Source: Alphaproteobacteria bacterium (GTDB lineage: Bacteria; Myxococcota_A; UBA796; GCA-2862545). Taken from it: a DNA stretch of 64,000 nucleotides. The DNA lies in assembly GCA_020632875.1 (NCBI GenBank), contig JACKET010000003.1:62001-126000 (forward strand). Reading direction: 5' to 3'. The notes below the pieces were generated by a model. It saw only the letters and a program-made list of their open reading frames with translations. It was not told the origin of the DNA and did no database searches. Below are positions 39,005-48,074 of this stretch, one piece after another; position 1 is the stretch's first letter; each line of letters begins with the position of its first letter. Made by a program: the position numbers and the translations under genes.

Positions 39005-39034
39005 CCCTCCGCGCGCGGTGGTAGTGTCGCGCGC

Positions 39035-41206
39035 GTGAAGTCTGCTCCGGGCCCGTTCGACCGCGTCGTCACGGTCGCCACGTTCCTCCTGCTGCTCGTC
39101 GCGCTCGTCGTCGGGCTGGGCGCGAACGTCTCGACCGTCGTGGTGCAGCTCGGCGGGCGGATGTGGGCCGACTACGCCGCGGATCTCCGCTCCGACCCGA
39201 CGGCCCCGGACTGCGTGCTCGAAGAGCTCGAGGCGCAGCTCCAGCAGTGTCCCGCTTACGCGCCGGCCCCCGAGCCCGCCAACGGTGATCCGTTCGGAGG
39301 CGACGACCCCTTCGGCGAAGAAGACCCCTTCGGCGAAGAAGACCCCTTCGCGGACGAGGCGCCGAAGCCGGAGCCCGACCCCTTCGCGGACGAGGACCCG
39401 TTCGCCGAGCCCGCACCGAAGCCCGAGCCCGACCCCTTCGCCGAGGAAGACCCCTTCGCGGAGGACGCGCCCGCAACGCCCGCCGTGAACTGCGCGGCGC
39501 TGAAGGCCCTGCGCGACCGCTGCGCCGAGAACTGGGCGACGCACGACGACATCGAGTCGCGCCTGACGGGCTCCGTGCGGAGGTTCCGCGCCGTCGAGCG
39601 GACGATCAGCGAGCTCGCGAAGTTCGCGTACCACAAGCACCTGCTCGTGCTGCTGTTCCTGCTCGGCGGGCTCCAGACCACCCGTCACCGCGCGCACATC
39701 GCGCTGCTCGACCCCCAGAGCCTCACCGAGCACCGGGCCTCGCAGGGTGCCCAGCTCCTGGCCCATCTGCTCTGGATGGTGTCGTGCTTCTTCGACTGGC
39801 GGGTGCAGCAGGGCTCCGCCGAGGTCGACAATCCGGCGCTCCCCGTGCTGTGGGGGCTCGGGTTCCTCGTGCTGGCGGGCGTGAACGCGATGCACCTCGC
39901 GCGGCCCCCCGCGTTCGCCGACCGCCCGACGACCCCGGCACGCGTGCTGATGGCGGTGCCGCTCTACGCCTGGATGGTGCTCATCGGGGCGTTCTGGTTC
40001 CACCTCGCCGAGACGCCGTACAATCCGTCGGGTCAGGCGATCTTCCTGCACAAGTTCGTGCAGGTACCGAGCATCTACGTCGGCATCGGCCTGTACATCT
40101 GGGCCGGCATGATGCTCGCCCAGACCCGCCTCGCGAAGCTCGCGTTCGCGGTGCTGACCCCCTGGAAGCTCCCGCCGAACCTGCTCGCGTGGCTGGTGGT
40201 CGTGCTGGCGGCCCTGCCGACCGCGTACTCCGGGGCGTCGGGCATCTTCGTCATCGCCGCGGGCGCGACGATCTTCGAGAGCCTGCGGGACTACGGCGCG
40301 CGGCCCCGCATCGCGCTCGCCGCGACGGCCATGTCCGGGAGCCTCGGCGTGGTGCTGCGACCGTGCCTGGTGGTCGTCCTGGTGGCGGTCCTGAACAAGG
40401 AGGTCACCACCGACGCCCTGTTCGCCTGGGGCCGCATCGTCTTCGCGCTGACGGCCTTCCTGTTCCTCGTCGCGATGATCGCGCGGAACGAGCACCGCCT
40501 CGAATTCCCCCCGCTGTGGGCCTCGATCGAGGGATCGTGGGCGGGGATCGTGGCGCTCATGCCGTACACCTCGATCGGGGTCCTGGTGCTGCTCGCCTAC
40601 GCGTACCCGCTGGGCACGCCGGTCACCGAGCACACCGCGCCGTTCGTGCTGCCGGGGATGATGCTCGCGCTCACCCTGTGGGACCGCACGCGTGGAGGCG
40701 AGGGCCCGGCGCCGTGGCCGGCGCTGACGAGCGCGACGGGCGAGAGCTCCCACCACATCGGGGCGCTGCTGTTCGTGATGGCGGGGAGCGTCGGGATCGG
40801 CGGCGTCGTGGAGCGCTCGGAGGTGATGGCGCTGCTGCCCGAGGACCTCGGCTCGCCCGTGACCGCGATGGCGTTCCTGGTCGTGGTGATGGTGCTCGTC
40901 GGGATGACGATGGACGCGCTCGGCGCCGTGATCCTCGTGTCCGTCACGCTGAAGCACGTCGCGCTCGCGAACGGCATCGACCCGGTGCACTTCTGGATGA
41001 TGGTGCTGTGCGCGTTCGAGCTCGGCTACCTCACGCCGCCGGTGGCGCTGAACCACCTGCTCGCGCGCCAGGTCATCGGCGACGCGGCCGACATGTCCGA
41101 GGTGCCGGCCACGAGCTGGTTCCATCGCCACGAGCACGTCGTGCTGCCGATGCTCGTGATGGGCACGGCGCTGCTGCTCGTCGCGTTCGTGCCCCTCTTC
41201 GTCTGA
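39035..41206 (+). CDS. Fused TRAP transporter QM permease with acidic DPF-repeat insert
   Basis: A 723-residue inner-membrane protein. One N-terminal TM (VVTVATFLLLLVALVVGLGA) is followed by a periplasmic loop whose residues about 85-150 carry at least nine [DE]PF[AG] motifs (DPFGGDDPFGEEDPFGEEDPF). DctQ-like helices follow (HKHLLVLLFLLGGLQ, LLAHLLWMVSCFFDWR, LWGLGFLVLAGVNAM), then about twelve DctM-like helices of the large permease (YVGIGLYIWAGMMLAQ, LLAWLVVVLAALPTAYSGASGIFVIAAGATIF, GSLGVVLRPCLVVVLVAVL). The GTG start follows the binding-protein stop by 30 bp. Fusion of Q and M is known; the DPF insert is unusual and echoes the tail of the lipoprotein gene. Confidence 0.85.
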   Translation: MKSAPGPFDRVVTVATFLLLLVALVVGLGANVSTVVVQLGGRMWADYAADLRSDPTAPDCVLEELEAQLQQCPAYAPAPEPANGDPFGGDDPFGEEDPFGEEDPFADEAPKPEPDPFADEDPFAEPAPKPEPDPFAEEDPFAEDAPATPAVNCAALKALRDRCAENWATHDDIESRLTGSVRRFRAVERTISELAKFAYHKHLLVLLFLLGGLQTTRHRAHIALLDPQSLTEHRASQGAQLLAHLLWMVSCFFDWRVQQGSAEVDNPALPVLWGLGFLVLAGVNAMHLARPPAFADRPTTPARVLMAVPLYAWMVLIGAFWFHLAETPYNPSGQAIFLHKFVQVPSIYVGIGLYIWAGMMLAQTRLAKLAFAVLTPWKLPPNLLAWLVVVLAALPTAYSGASGIFVIAAGATIFESLRDYGARPRIALAATAMSGSLGVVLRPCLVVVLVAVLNKEVTTDALFAWGRIVFALTAFLFLVAMIARNEHRLEFPPLWASIEGSWAGIVALMPYTSIGVLVLLAYAYPLGTPVTEHTAPFVLPGMMLALTLWDRTRGGEGPAPWPALTSATGESSHHIGALLFVMAGSVGIGGVVERSEVMALLPEDLGSPVTAMAFLVVVMVLVGMTMDALGAVILVSVTLKHVALANGIDPVHFWMMVLCAFELGYLTPPVALNHLLARQVIGDAADMSEVPATSWFHRHEHVVLPMLVMGTALLLVAFVPLFV

Positions 41207-41207
41207 C

Positions 41208-42423
41208 CTATGGGGTCGGAAGCGTGACGCCGTAGCGCGACGCGAGGTACGTCTCGACCGCGCCGAGCTCGGTGGAGTCGAGCACGCGGGACCAGACGAG
41301 CAGCTCGGCGATCCGGAAGTCCGAGCTCGGCTGGGCGAAGCCGATCGACGAGGTGTCCGCGCTCGAGAAGTCCTCGATGAGGAGGTTGCCCCCCCTCCGA
41401 TGGTGCGCGTGAGGGCCATGTCCACGCCGTTCACGCGGCTGTGGAGGTGGTCGAGGACGGGGTTGCCGGGCGTCAGGTCGTCCACGTCCCAGACGTGGAT
41501 CGCCGGATCGGCGTGCGTCGCGATGTCGCCGTCGTACGCGTTGTTCGTGAGTAGGCGCCCCACCGGCTCCCGACGGTGTTGTACGTGTTGGCCTCGGGCC
41601 CGAGGTACGTCCTGCGGACCCGGTCCGCCCTGGAAGAAGAACGTCGCGCGGCTCGCGACGTCGTCGAGCTGCACGGCGACGACGATGGTGCGCGCGGAGC
41701 TCGCCAGGATGCCCATGACGTCGGGCCGCGTCAGCTGCTGGGACGCGAAGACCTCGACGGCGGGCTGCCCGCCGAGGTGCCGGTCGTCGGACGCGAGGTC
41801 GGGACGGCCTGCGCGAGGTGGAAGCCGTTCCCCGAGAGGTCGTCGACGCTGCACACCCGGTCGAGCCCGTCGAGCGAGAGGCCCATGTCCGCGCGGACCC
41901 AGGCCACGAGCCCGGTGTCCGGCAGCCCAGCGAGGTCGGGCTCGGCGCGGTGTACGGCGCCGGCGCCACACACAGGTCGGGGTCCGGGGGCGCGGTGTCG
42001 ACAGGGCTCCCGGTGTCTGCGGTCTGCATGGCGCCTGTGTCACCGGTGCCGGTCGTGCCGGTGTCGCCGGTGGGATCGGCGTCGGAATCCGTGTCCGCGT
42101 CGGTGTCCGCGTCCGCGTCGGTGTCAGGTCCGTGTCGCGTCGGTGTCGGTGTCGGTGTCCGCGTCCGGTGTCCGGAGTCCGTGTCCGCGTCCGTGTCGGT
42201 GTCCGGAATCCGTGTCCGCATCGGAGTCGGTGTCCGCGTCCGTGTCGGAGTCGGTGTCCGCATCGGAGTCGGTGTCCGCATCGGAGTCCGTGTCCGCGTC
42301 GGAGTCGGTGTCCGCGTCGGAGTCGGCGTCGGTGTCGGCGTCGGTCTCGGTGTCGGTGTCGGTGTCGACGGCCTTGCCCTTGCAGGCGACGAGGGCGAGG
42401 GCGATCCACAAGGTGCGGGACAT
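41208..42423 (-). pseudogene. Frameshifted Asp/Thr-stalk lipoprotein with LamG-like domain
   Basis: An intact start (MSRTLWIALALVAC, GGAGG ahead) leads into an Asp/Thr/Ser stalk, but the frame breaks near 42200. Coding sequence can be followed to 41208 only by changing frame at least six times: stalk, then PTGDTGTTGTGDTGAMQTADTGSPVDTAPP, then EPDLAGLPDTGLVAWVRADMGLSLDGLDRV (about 41945-41820), then RTIVVAVQLDDVASRATFFFQGG (about 41720-41620), TYLGPEANTYNTVG, LLTNNAYDGDIATHADPAIHVWDVDDLTPG, and finally IEDFSSADTSSIGFAQ to YLASRYGVTLPTP. The pieces form one LamG/concanavalin-like domain. One shift is at a run of seven C near 41390. Either a decayed gene or local consensus errors. Confidence 0.75.
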
Positions 42424-42465
42424 GAATCCTCCGGAGCCGCTGGTCTATTCCAACCACGACCTCGC

Positions 42466-42687
<222 letters not shown>

Positions 42688-42734
42688 TGCGAATCCCATT
42701 CACCTGGATACCGAGTCCTCAGTCTGGGGGCAGC

Positions 42735-43211
42735 ATGTGGTTTCTCGCTGCGGCATTCGCCGCCGCGCCGGGCAATCTGGCGGGTACGTGGGTCTACGCG
42801 GGCGGCGAGCCCGAGATCGCGGCGCGGGCCGACGTGATCGAGTCCACGGCGCAGACGTTCAACTTCGCATTCCGCGGGATGGCGCGCAGCAAGCTCACCA
42901 AGGTGGCCGTCCACGACGAGACGATCACGATCGGGGGCGACGATTCCGCCGTGCGGATGGTGTTCCGCGGCGATTTCGACCGCGAGAGCGAGGGCCCGTC
43001 GGACGGGACGCCCGTCGAGCTGCGCGGCGCGAACGTCCGGTTCGATCTCGTCCCGGATCGCAAGCTCGTGATCACGGGCGAGAGCGAGAACGGCGGCAAG
43101 GAGTCCACCTACGAGCTCACCCCCGCCGGAACGCTCAAGGTCACGCACAAGGTGTGGAGCGGGATGCTCTCGGCACCGATGGTCTGGACGCTCTCCTACG
43201 CGAGGAAGTGA
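42735..43211 (+). CDS. Small secreted protein (lipocalin-size beta domain)
   Basis: A 158-residue protein with an eleven-residue signal (MWFLAAAFAAA, then PGN) and GGGGGC before the ATG. The mature part is strand-rich: LAGTWVYAGGEPEIAARADVIESTAQTFNFAFRG, KLTKVAVHDETITIGGDDSAVRMVF, VELRGANVRFDLVPDRKLVITGESENGGKESTYELTPAGTLKVTHKVWS. The opening 'GTWVY' and up-down strand order resemble calycin/lipocalin-like DUFs, but the match is only structural impression. It stands alone upstream of the radical SAM operon. Periplasmic; function unknown. Confidence 0.72.
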   Translation: MWFLAAAFAAAPGNLAGTWVYAGGEPEIAARADVIESTAQTFNFAFRGMARSKLTKVAVHDETITIGGDDSAVRMVFRGDFDRESEGPSDGTPVELRGANVRFDLVPDRKLVITGESENGGKESTYELTPAGTLKVTHKVWSGMLSAPMVWTLSYARK

Positions 43212-43272
43212 TCCGCGCAGAGTGCGCGTCCGTAGCCGTTCGCGCTATCCTCGACAGCCGACCGGAGCGACG

Positions 43273-44562
43273 ATGCACGCCTACGCCGAACACGAGATCA
43301 CCCACCTCCGCGAGCGCCTGAAAGAGACGTGGGATCGGCTCACGCCCGACTACCAGCGGCGGAACCAGGTCCTCGGCGCCAAGCGCACCATCGGCTGCGT
43401 GGCGCTCGAGGTCACCCAGCGCTGCAACCTCGACTGCTCGATCTGCTACCTGTCCGAGAACAGCGAGAGCACGCCCGACATCCCGCTCGACACCATCTTC
43501 CGCCGCATCGATCGCATCCGGCAGGACTACGGGGTCGGCACCAACGTGCAGATCACCGGCGGCGACCCCACGCTGCGCGACCACGACGAGCTCGAGCGCA
43601 TCGTCCGCCACTGCGTCGACAACAAGCTCATGCCGTCGCTGTTCACGAACGGCATCTACGCGACCCGCGAGCTGCTCCAGCGCCTCGCCGAGGCGGGCCT
43701 GATGGACGTCGCGTTCCACGTCGACCTCACCGAGAAGCGCAAGGGCTTCAGCCGCGAGGCACAGCTCTGCGAGGTACGCGAGGAGTACATCGAGCGGGCC
43801 CGCGGGCTCGGGCTCACGGTCATCTTCAACCAGACGGTGTTCGCGCGGAACTACGACGAGGTGCCGATGCTCGCCGAGTTCTACAAGCGGAACTCCGACG
43901 TCGTCGGCATGGCGAGCTTCCAGCTCCAGGCCGACACCGGCCGCGGCCTCACGCGCAAGCGCAAGCAGACGATCTCGATCGACACCGTCAGCCAGCAGAT
44001 CGAGGCCGGCCTCGGCGCTCCCCTGTCGTGGGACAACGTGCTGTTCGGCCATCCCGAGTGCCACAAGATCGGGTATGCCCTGATCATCGACCCGAAGGGC
44101 CCGGCCAAGCCGGTCGACATGTGGGACGACCGGGAGGCGCTGATCGAGATGCTGCACGTGTTCGACGACGTGTACTTCGACCGCCGGAAGATGGGCCGCG
44201 CCGTGTTCCAGGGCGTCGAGGCCGCCATCAAGCGCAAGTACGTGAAGAAGGGCGCGCAGTACTGGGGCCGCCGCCTCGTCGAGAACTTCCCCGACATCGT
44301 GAAGGCGCGCGGGCGCGTGCGGAAGCTCTCGTTCTTCATGCAGAACTTCCAGGATGCCCAGTCGCTCGACCACGAGCGCATCGACAACTGCAGCTTCCAC
44401 TGCATGACCGAAGAGGGCGGCGTCTCGATGTGCGTGCACAACGCCTACCGCGACTACTACCTCCAGGGCGGCACCGGGTACCCGCCGCACTACCGCCAGC
44501 TCCGCAAGAAGAGCGGCTACAAGCCCGACGGCGCCGGGGCCGAGCCGGCGGCCGCCAAGTGA
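43273..44562 (+). CDS. Radical SAM enzyme, Tes/MJ0619-like, first gene of a four-gene operon
   Basis: A 429-residue cytosolic enzyme. The SAM-cluster motif is C51-NLD-C55-SI-C58, followed by VQITGGDPTLRDHDEL (GGE-like SAM contact). Further conserved-looking Cys lie in FGHPECHKIGY and in DNC373SFHC377 ... VSMC387VHN, which could bind auxiliary Fe-S clusters. The C-terminal pattern 'FMQNFQDAQSLDHERIDNC.FHCMTEEGGVSMCVHN' is like that of the MJ0619/tetraether-synthase (Tes) group, where a Cys follows '..DxERVxxC..HY.TPDGR..PFC.YN'. The ATG at 43273 fits the family better than an upstream start. Its stop overlaps the next start (GTGA). Reaction unknown; lipid or C-C/C-S chemistry is possible. Confidence 0.85.
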   Translation: MHAYAEHEITHLRERLKETWDRLTPDYQRRNQVLGAKRTIGCVALEVTQRCNLDCSICYLSENSESTPDIPLDTIFRRIDRIRQDYGVGTNVQITGGDPTLRDHDELERIVRHCVDNKLMPSLFTNGIYATRELLQRLAEAGLMDVAFHVDLTEKRKGFSREAQLCEVREEYIERARGLGLTVIFNQTVFARNYDEVPMLAEFYKRNSDVVGMASFQLQADTGRGLTRKRKQTISIDTVSQQIEAGLGAPLSWDNVLFGHPECHKIGYALIIDPKGPAKPVDMWDDREALIEMLHVFDDVYFDRRKMGRAVFQGVEAAIKRKYVKKGAQYWGRRLVENFPDIVKARGRVRKLSFFMQNFQDAQSLDHERIDNCSFHCMTEEGGVSMCVHNAYRDYYLQGGTGYPPHYRQLRKKSGYKPDGAGAEPAAAK

Positions 44563-44990
44563 GGCTCGTCCCGCTGGCGCTGTGCCTCGCGGCGTGCACC
44601 GGCGGCGGCTTCGTCTCGGTGCCCGCCCCCGGGCTCTTCGTCGACACGGGCTTCCGCGGCGACGACGACCCGCCCGAGAGCGTCGAGGCGATCCTGCAGA
44701 ACCCGTGCGCCGTGTGCCACAGCGACCTGTTGGCGGCGGGCCAGCTCAACCTGCTCGTCCAGCCGCGCGAGAACCTCGTGAACGAACGCGCGGTCGGCAA
44801 CCCGACGATGTTCCGCGTCGTTCCGGGTGATCCGGATGCGTCGTACCTGGTGCACAAGCTGCGCGGCACGCACCTCGAGGTCGGCGGCACCGGCGAGCGC
44901 ATGCCGGGCCCCGGGTACGCCGATCTCCAGCTGTGGCAGATCCAGATGGTCGAGGAGTGGATCCGCGACGGGGCACCGCCCTTCCAGTGA
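44559..44990 (+). CDS. CxxCH haem-motif lipoprotein
   Basis: A 143-residue lipoprotein (VRLVPLALCLAAC, acylated Cys about residue 13). One c-type haem motif, C50-AV-C53-H54, is followed by a planctomycete-type cytochrome tail: DPDASYLVHKLRGTHLEVGGTGERMPGPGYADLQLWQIQMVEEWIRDGAPP, where the Met in RMPGPG is the probable second haem ligand. Such proteins pass electrons in the periplasm. GTG start overlaps the radical SAM stop (GTGA), and its own stop overlaps the HAD start (GTGA). Linking a periplasmic cytochrome to a radical SAM enzyme suggests an electron-supply or redox-sensing role, which is inference. Confidence 0.85.
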   Translation: MRLVPLALCLAACTGGGFVSVPAPGLFVDTGFRGDDDPPESVEAILQNPCAVCHSDLLAAGQLNLLVQPRENLVNERAVGNPTMFRVVPGDPDASYLVHKLRGTHLEVGGTGERMPGPGYADLQLWQIQMVEEWIRDGAPPFQ

Positions 44991-45796
44991 TCACGCCCGA
45001 CACGCTGACCCCGGCGATCTGCACGGGCCTCACGGGCATCCTGTGCGACATCGACGACACGCTGACCCTCCACGGGCGGCTCCCCGCCGCGTCTTTCGAG
45101 GCGCTCTGGCGCCTGCGGGACGCCGGGCTGCGGGTCGTCCCGGTCACGGGGCGCCCGGCCGGGTGGGTCGACCACATCGCGCGGATGTGGCCCGTCGACG
45201 GGGTGGTCGGCGAGAACGGCGGTCTGTGGTTCTGGATGGGCGAGCAGAAGCTCGAGCGGCGCTTCCTCCAGGATGCCGACACCCGTGCGGGCAACCGCGA
45301 GAAGCTCGCCGACCTCGCGCAGGACATCCTGCGCCGCGTGCCGGGCACGGCCCTCGCGAGCGACCAGCCGTACCGCGAGCTCGACGTGGCCATCGACTTC
45401 TGCGAGGACGTGGACCCGCTCGGAGACGACGCAATCGACGCGATCGTCGCGGCGTTCCGCCACGGCGGCGCGACCTGCAAGGTGTCGAGCATCCACGTGA
45501 ACGGGTGGTACGGCGCGTTCGACAAGCTCTCGGGCTGCCGTAGGCTCGTCGCCGAGCGCTGGGGCGAAGACCTCGACGCCGACCGCGAGCGCTGGCTCTA
45601 CGTGGGGGATTCCGCGAACGACGAACCGATGTTCGCGCACTTCCCACACACCGTGGGCGTCGCGAACGTGCGCGCCTTCCTGCCCCGCATGCAGTCCCAC
45701 CCGCGCTGGATCATGGACCGCGAAGGGGGCCACGGATTCGCCGACCTGGCCGCCCTCGTGCTGGAGCGTCGCGCAGCGTCTACAATGCGCGCATGA
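44987..45796 (+). CDS. HAD-superfamily phosphatase (Cof/sucrose-phosphatase type)
   Basis: A 269-residue cytosolic phosphatase. Motif I is D21-I-D23-D24-T25 (LCDIDDTLT); motif II VVPVTGRPAGW; motif III Lys in FDKLSGCRRL; motif IV GDSANDEPMF. The cap insertion between motifs II and III (GENGGLWFWMGEQKLERRFL to the Asp/Cys-rich VAIDFCEDVDPL) marks the C2-type cap of Cof, sucrose-phosphate and mannosyl-3-phosphoglycerate phosphatases. Substrate is probably a sugar phosphate. GTG start overlaps the cytochrome-like gene, and the stop overlaps the AAA+ start (ATGA), so the four genes are one coupled operon. Confidence 0.9.
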   Translation: MITPDTLTPAICTGLTGILCDIDDTLTLHGRLPAASFEALWRLRDAGLRVVPVTGRPAGWVDHIARMWPVDGVVGENGGLWFWMGEQKLERRFLQDADTRAGNREKLADLAQDILRRVPGTALASDQPYRELDVAIDFCEDVDPLGDDAIDAIVAAFRHGGATCKVSSIHVNGWYGAFDKLSGCRRLVAERWGEDLDADRERWLYVGDSANDEPMFAHFPHTVGVANVRAFLPRMQSHPRWIMDREGGHGFADLAALVLERRAASTMRA

Positions 45797-47283
45797 CTGA
45801 CCAGAATCCCCCGCGCCGTCCCGGAACGGCGCCTCCGCTGCGTGTTCCCGCGAACGTGAAGTTCGGGGGCGCCTCCGACAACGCCGATGCGCCGACGACC
45901 CGCGCTCCCACGGTGCCGGCCGCCGCGCGCGCCGCACAGGAACGCGCCGCCGCCGCGATCCGCGTCGGTGAAGACCGCTCGTTCATGCAGCCGGAGACCG
46001 AGACGCAGCGCGTCCGCCAGCGCAAGCTGAACAACTTCGTGCCCGTCGAGGCCCGCAGCTGGGACGAGCTCGGCATCGACCCCGAGATGGTCCTCGGGCA
46101 GTGCCTGCGGATGCTCGTCGGCCAGTCGAAGGTCAGCGGCAAGCAGATCTCCGAGTGGGCCGACCTGCCGCTCCCGCTCGTCGGCGACGTGCTGAACGCG
46201 ATGAAGCAGCGCAAGCTCATCGAGTACCTCGGCACGAATGCCATCGGCGATCACCTCGTCCAGCTCACCACCGCGGGCAACGAGGCCGCCCTCGAGTCCA
46301 AGAAGGTCACCTCGTACGTCGGCAGCACGCCGGTCCCATACAAGTCGTACCTCCTCTCGATCCGCCAGCAGTCGCTCACCAACGCGAATCCCGGTCCCGA
46401 GGATCTCCAGCGCGCCTTCGGCGACATCGACGTGTCCGACGACATGCTCGACCGGCTGGGCCCCGCCATCGCGAGCTGCAAGTCGCTGTTCCTCTACGGT
46501 CCGCCGGGCAACGGCAAGACCACCATCGCCGAGCGCATCACGCGCGCGTTCGGCGACGCGATCTGGATTCCCCGCACCCTGTCGATCGGCGGCACGCTCG
46601 TGAAGCTGTTCGACCCCGCCGTGCACAAGCCGATCGAGCCGAGCGCCGAGATCCAGCGCCAGTTCCGCATCGATCGGCGCTGGGTGCTCATCGAGCGCCC
46701 GACGGTCATCACGGGTGGCGAGCTCACGCTCGACATGCTCGAGCTCCAGTTCGACGCGACCAACAACGTGTGCGAGGCGCCGCTCCAGCTCAAGGCGAAC
46801 TGCGGAACGCTCGTCATCGACGACTTCGGCCGCGGCCACACGAGCCCGCAAGACCTGCTGAACCGGTGGATCTTCCCGCTCGAGAAGCGCTACGACTTCC
46901 TGAAGCTGCCGGACGGCCGCAAGGTCGAGTGCCCGTTCGACTGCCTGCTCGTGTTCTCGACGAACCTCGAGCCGCGCGACCTCGCAGACGAAGCGTTCAT
47001 GCGGCGGATCCCGTACAAGATCTACGCGAACAACCCCGACGAGGAGGAGTTCAAGGCGCTGATCGAGAAGACGGCCGCGAAGTACGGCGTGTCGCTGATG
47101 CCGCACTCGGTGAAGTACCTGATCGACCGGCACTACAAGATGGCGAACCGCGAGTTCCGGTTCTGCCACCCGCGCGACCTGCTCTCCCAGGTGGTGCACT
47201 ACGCCGAGTACACGAACACCGAGGCGAAGTGCGGCCCGTCGGAGTGGGACCGCGTGGTGTCGAACTACTTCGGGCTCTCGTAG
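45793..47283 (+). CDS. AAA+ ATPase with N-terminal winged-helix-like domain
   Basis: A 496-residue cytosolic protein. The first 90 residues are disordered and Ala/Pro-rich. Residues about 100-160 hold a winged-helix-like segment (MLVGQSKVSGKQISEWADLPLPLVGDVLNAMKQRKLIEYLG). The AAA+ core follows: Walker A YGPPGNGKTT (about residue 236), Walker B TLVIDDFG (about 340), sensor-1 region LLVFSTNLEP (about 395) and an Arg-rich FMRRIPYKI. The final part has DRHYKMANREFRFCHPRDLLSQVVHYAEY, typical of AAA+ lid helices. It is related to uncharacterised bacterial AAA ATPases linked to radical SAM or secretion loci. Its role in this operon may be remodelling or delivery of the enzyme. Confidence 0.85.
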   Translation: MTDQNPPRRPGTAPPLRVPANVKFGGASDNADAPTTRAPTVPAAARAAQERAAAAIRVGEDRSFMQPETETQRVRQRKLNNFVPVEARSWDELGIDPEMVLGQCLRMLVGQSKVSGKQISEWADLPLPLVGDVLNAMKQRKLIEYLGTNAIGDHLVQLTTAGNEAALESKKVTSYVGSTPVPYKSYLLSIRQQSLTNANPGPEDLQRAFGDIDVSDDMLDRLGPAIASCKSLFLYGPPGNGKTTIAERITRAFGDAIWIPRTLSIGGTLVKLFDPAVHKPIEPSAEIQRQFRIDRRWVLIERPTVITGGELTLDMLELQFDATNNVCEAPLQLKANCGTLVIDDFGRGHTSPQDLLNRWIFPLEKRYDFLKLPDGRKVECPFDCLLVFSTNLEPRDLADEAFMRRIPYKIYANNPDEEEFKALIEKTAAKYGVSLMPHSVKYLIDRHYKMANREFRFCHPRDLLSQVVHYAEYTNTEAKCGPSEWDRVVSNYFGLS

Positions 47284-48073
47284 CCTGGAGCCGGGAGCCG
47301 GGAGCCGGGAGCCGGGAGCCTGGAGCCCGGAGCCGGGAGCCGGGAGCCTGGAGCCGGGAGCGTTGGCTCGAGCGGGGTCGGACCTCGCGAGCGGTGGCGG
47401 GGTGCGAGGCCGGATCCGCATCACGCAGATGACGCAGAAGGACGCGGATGACGCAGAAGGGAGGGCGTCGACCCTACGACGTGGATCCCTCCCCGGAGCC
47501 CGATTGGGCCTGGGAGCGGATCCCGAGACGCCGCTCACCAGAGGAGCACACGCGCTGTGGCCCACTGTGGTCGCTGTGCGTGATCGGAGCTTCGGCGTGC
47601 TCGCCAGGGGCAGATCGAACCGCGGATCGCACAGCGGTCCACAGAGGGCGGCGCGAGCTCGTCCTGCAGTTCGAGCAGAAGGTCTCGGATCCACGAGCCT
47701 GGAATCTGTCGACACTTCGGCCCGGGACCGGCAGTTCCGCTCACCGGAGCAGCCCGAATCGCAGGCCTGCTCTGGTGAGGCCCGAAGCCGGTCCGCAAGA
47801 AGGCCCGCTCCGTCGACCCGAACACCGAGACGTTCGTGGCAACACCGGACGCAGCGGGAGGACCTCGGCGTCCTTGGCGGGCGACAGCGCCCGGGGACAC
47901 GAAGACGCTCCACCCGAGACGGCCTCGTTTCTGCGTCATCTGCGTCCTTCTGCGTCATCTGCGTGATGCAGACGCGCTCGCGAAGTCCGGAGGGCCCGAA
48001 CCCGCAACCGGCTCCGGGCTCCCGGCTCCAGGCTCCGGGCTCCCGGCTCCAGGCTCCGGGCTCCAGGCTCCCG
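47284..48073. mobile_element. Foldback element 1 with nested inverted repeats
   Basis: A 790-bp noncoding insert exactly filling the space between two convergent stops. Outer arms are GGAGCCGGGAGCC arrays (47284-47371 and the complement at 48009-48073). Inside lie 41-bp inverted ends (47418-47458 and 47929-47969) built from CGCAGATGACGCAGAAGG and related units, one mismatch. The core holds a hairpin at 47740-47779 with arms CTCACCGGAGCAG and CTGCTCTGGTGAG. A second copy, inverted, is at 60668-61065. No transposase frame is present. Confidence 0.8.
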
Positions 48074-48074
48074 A

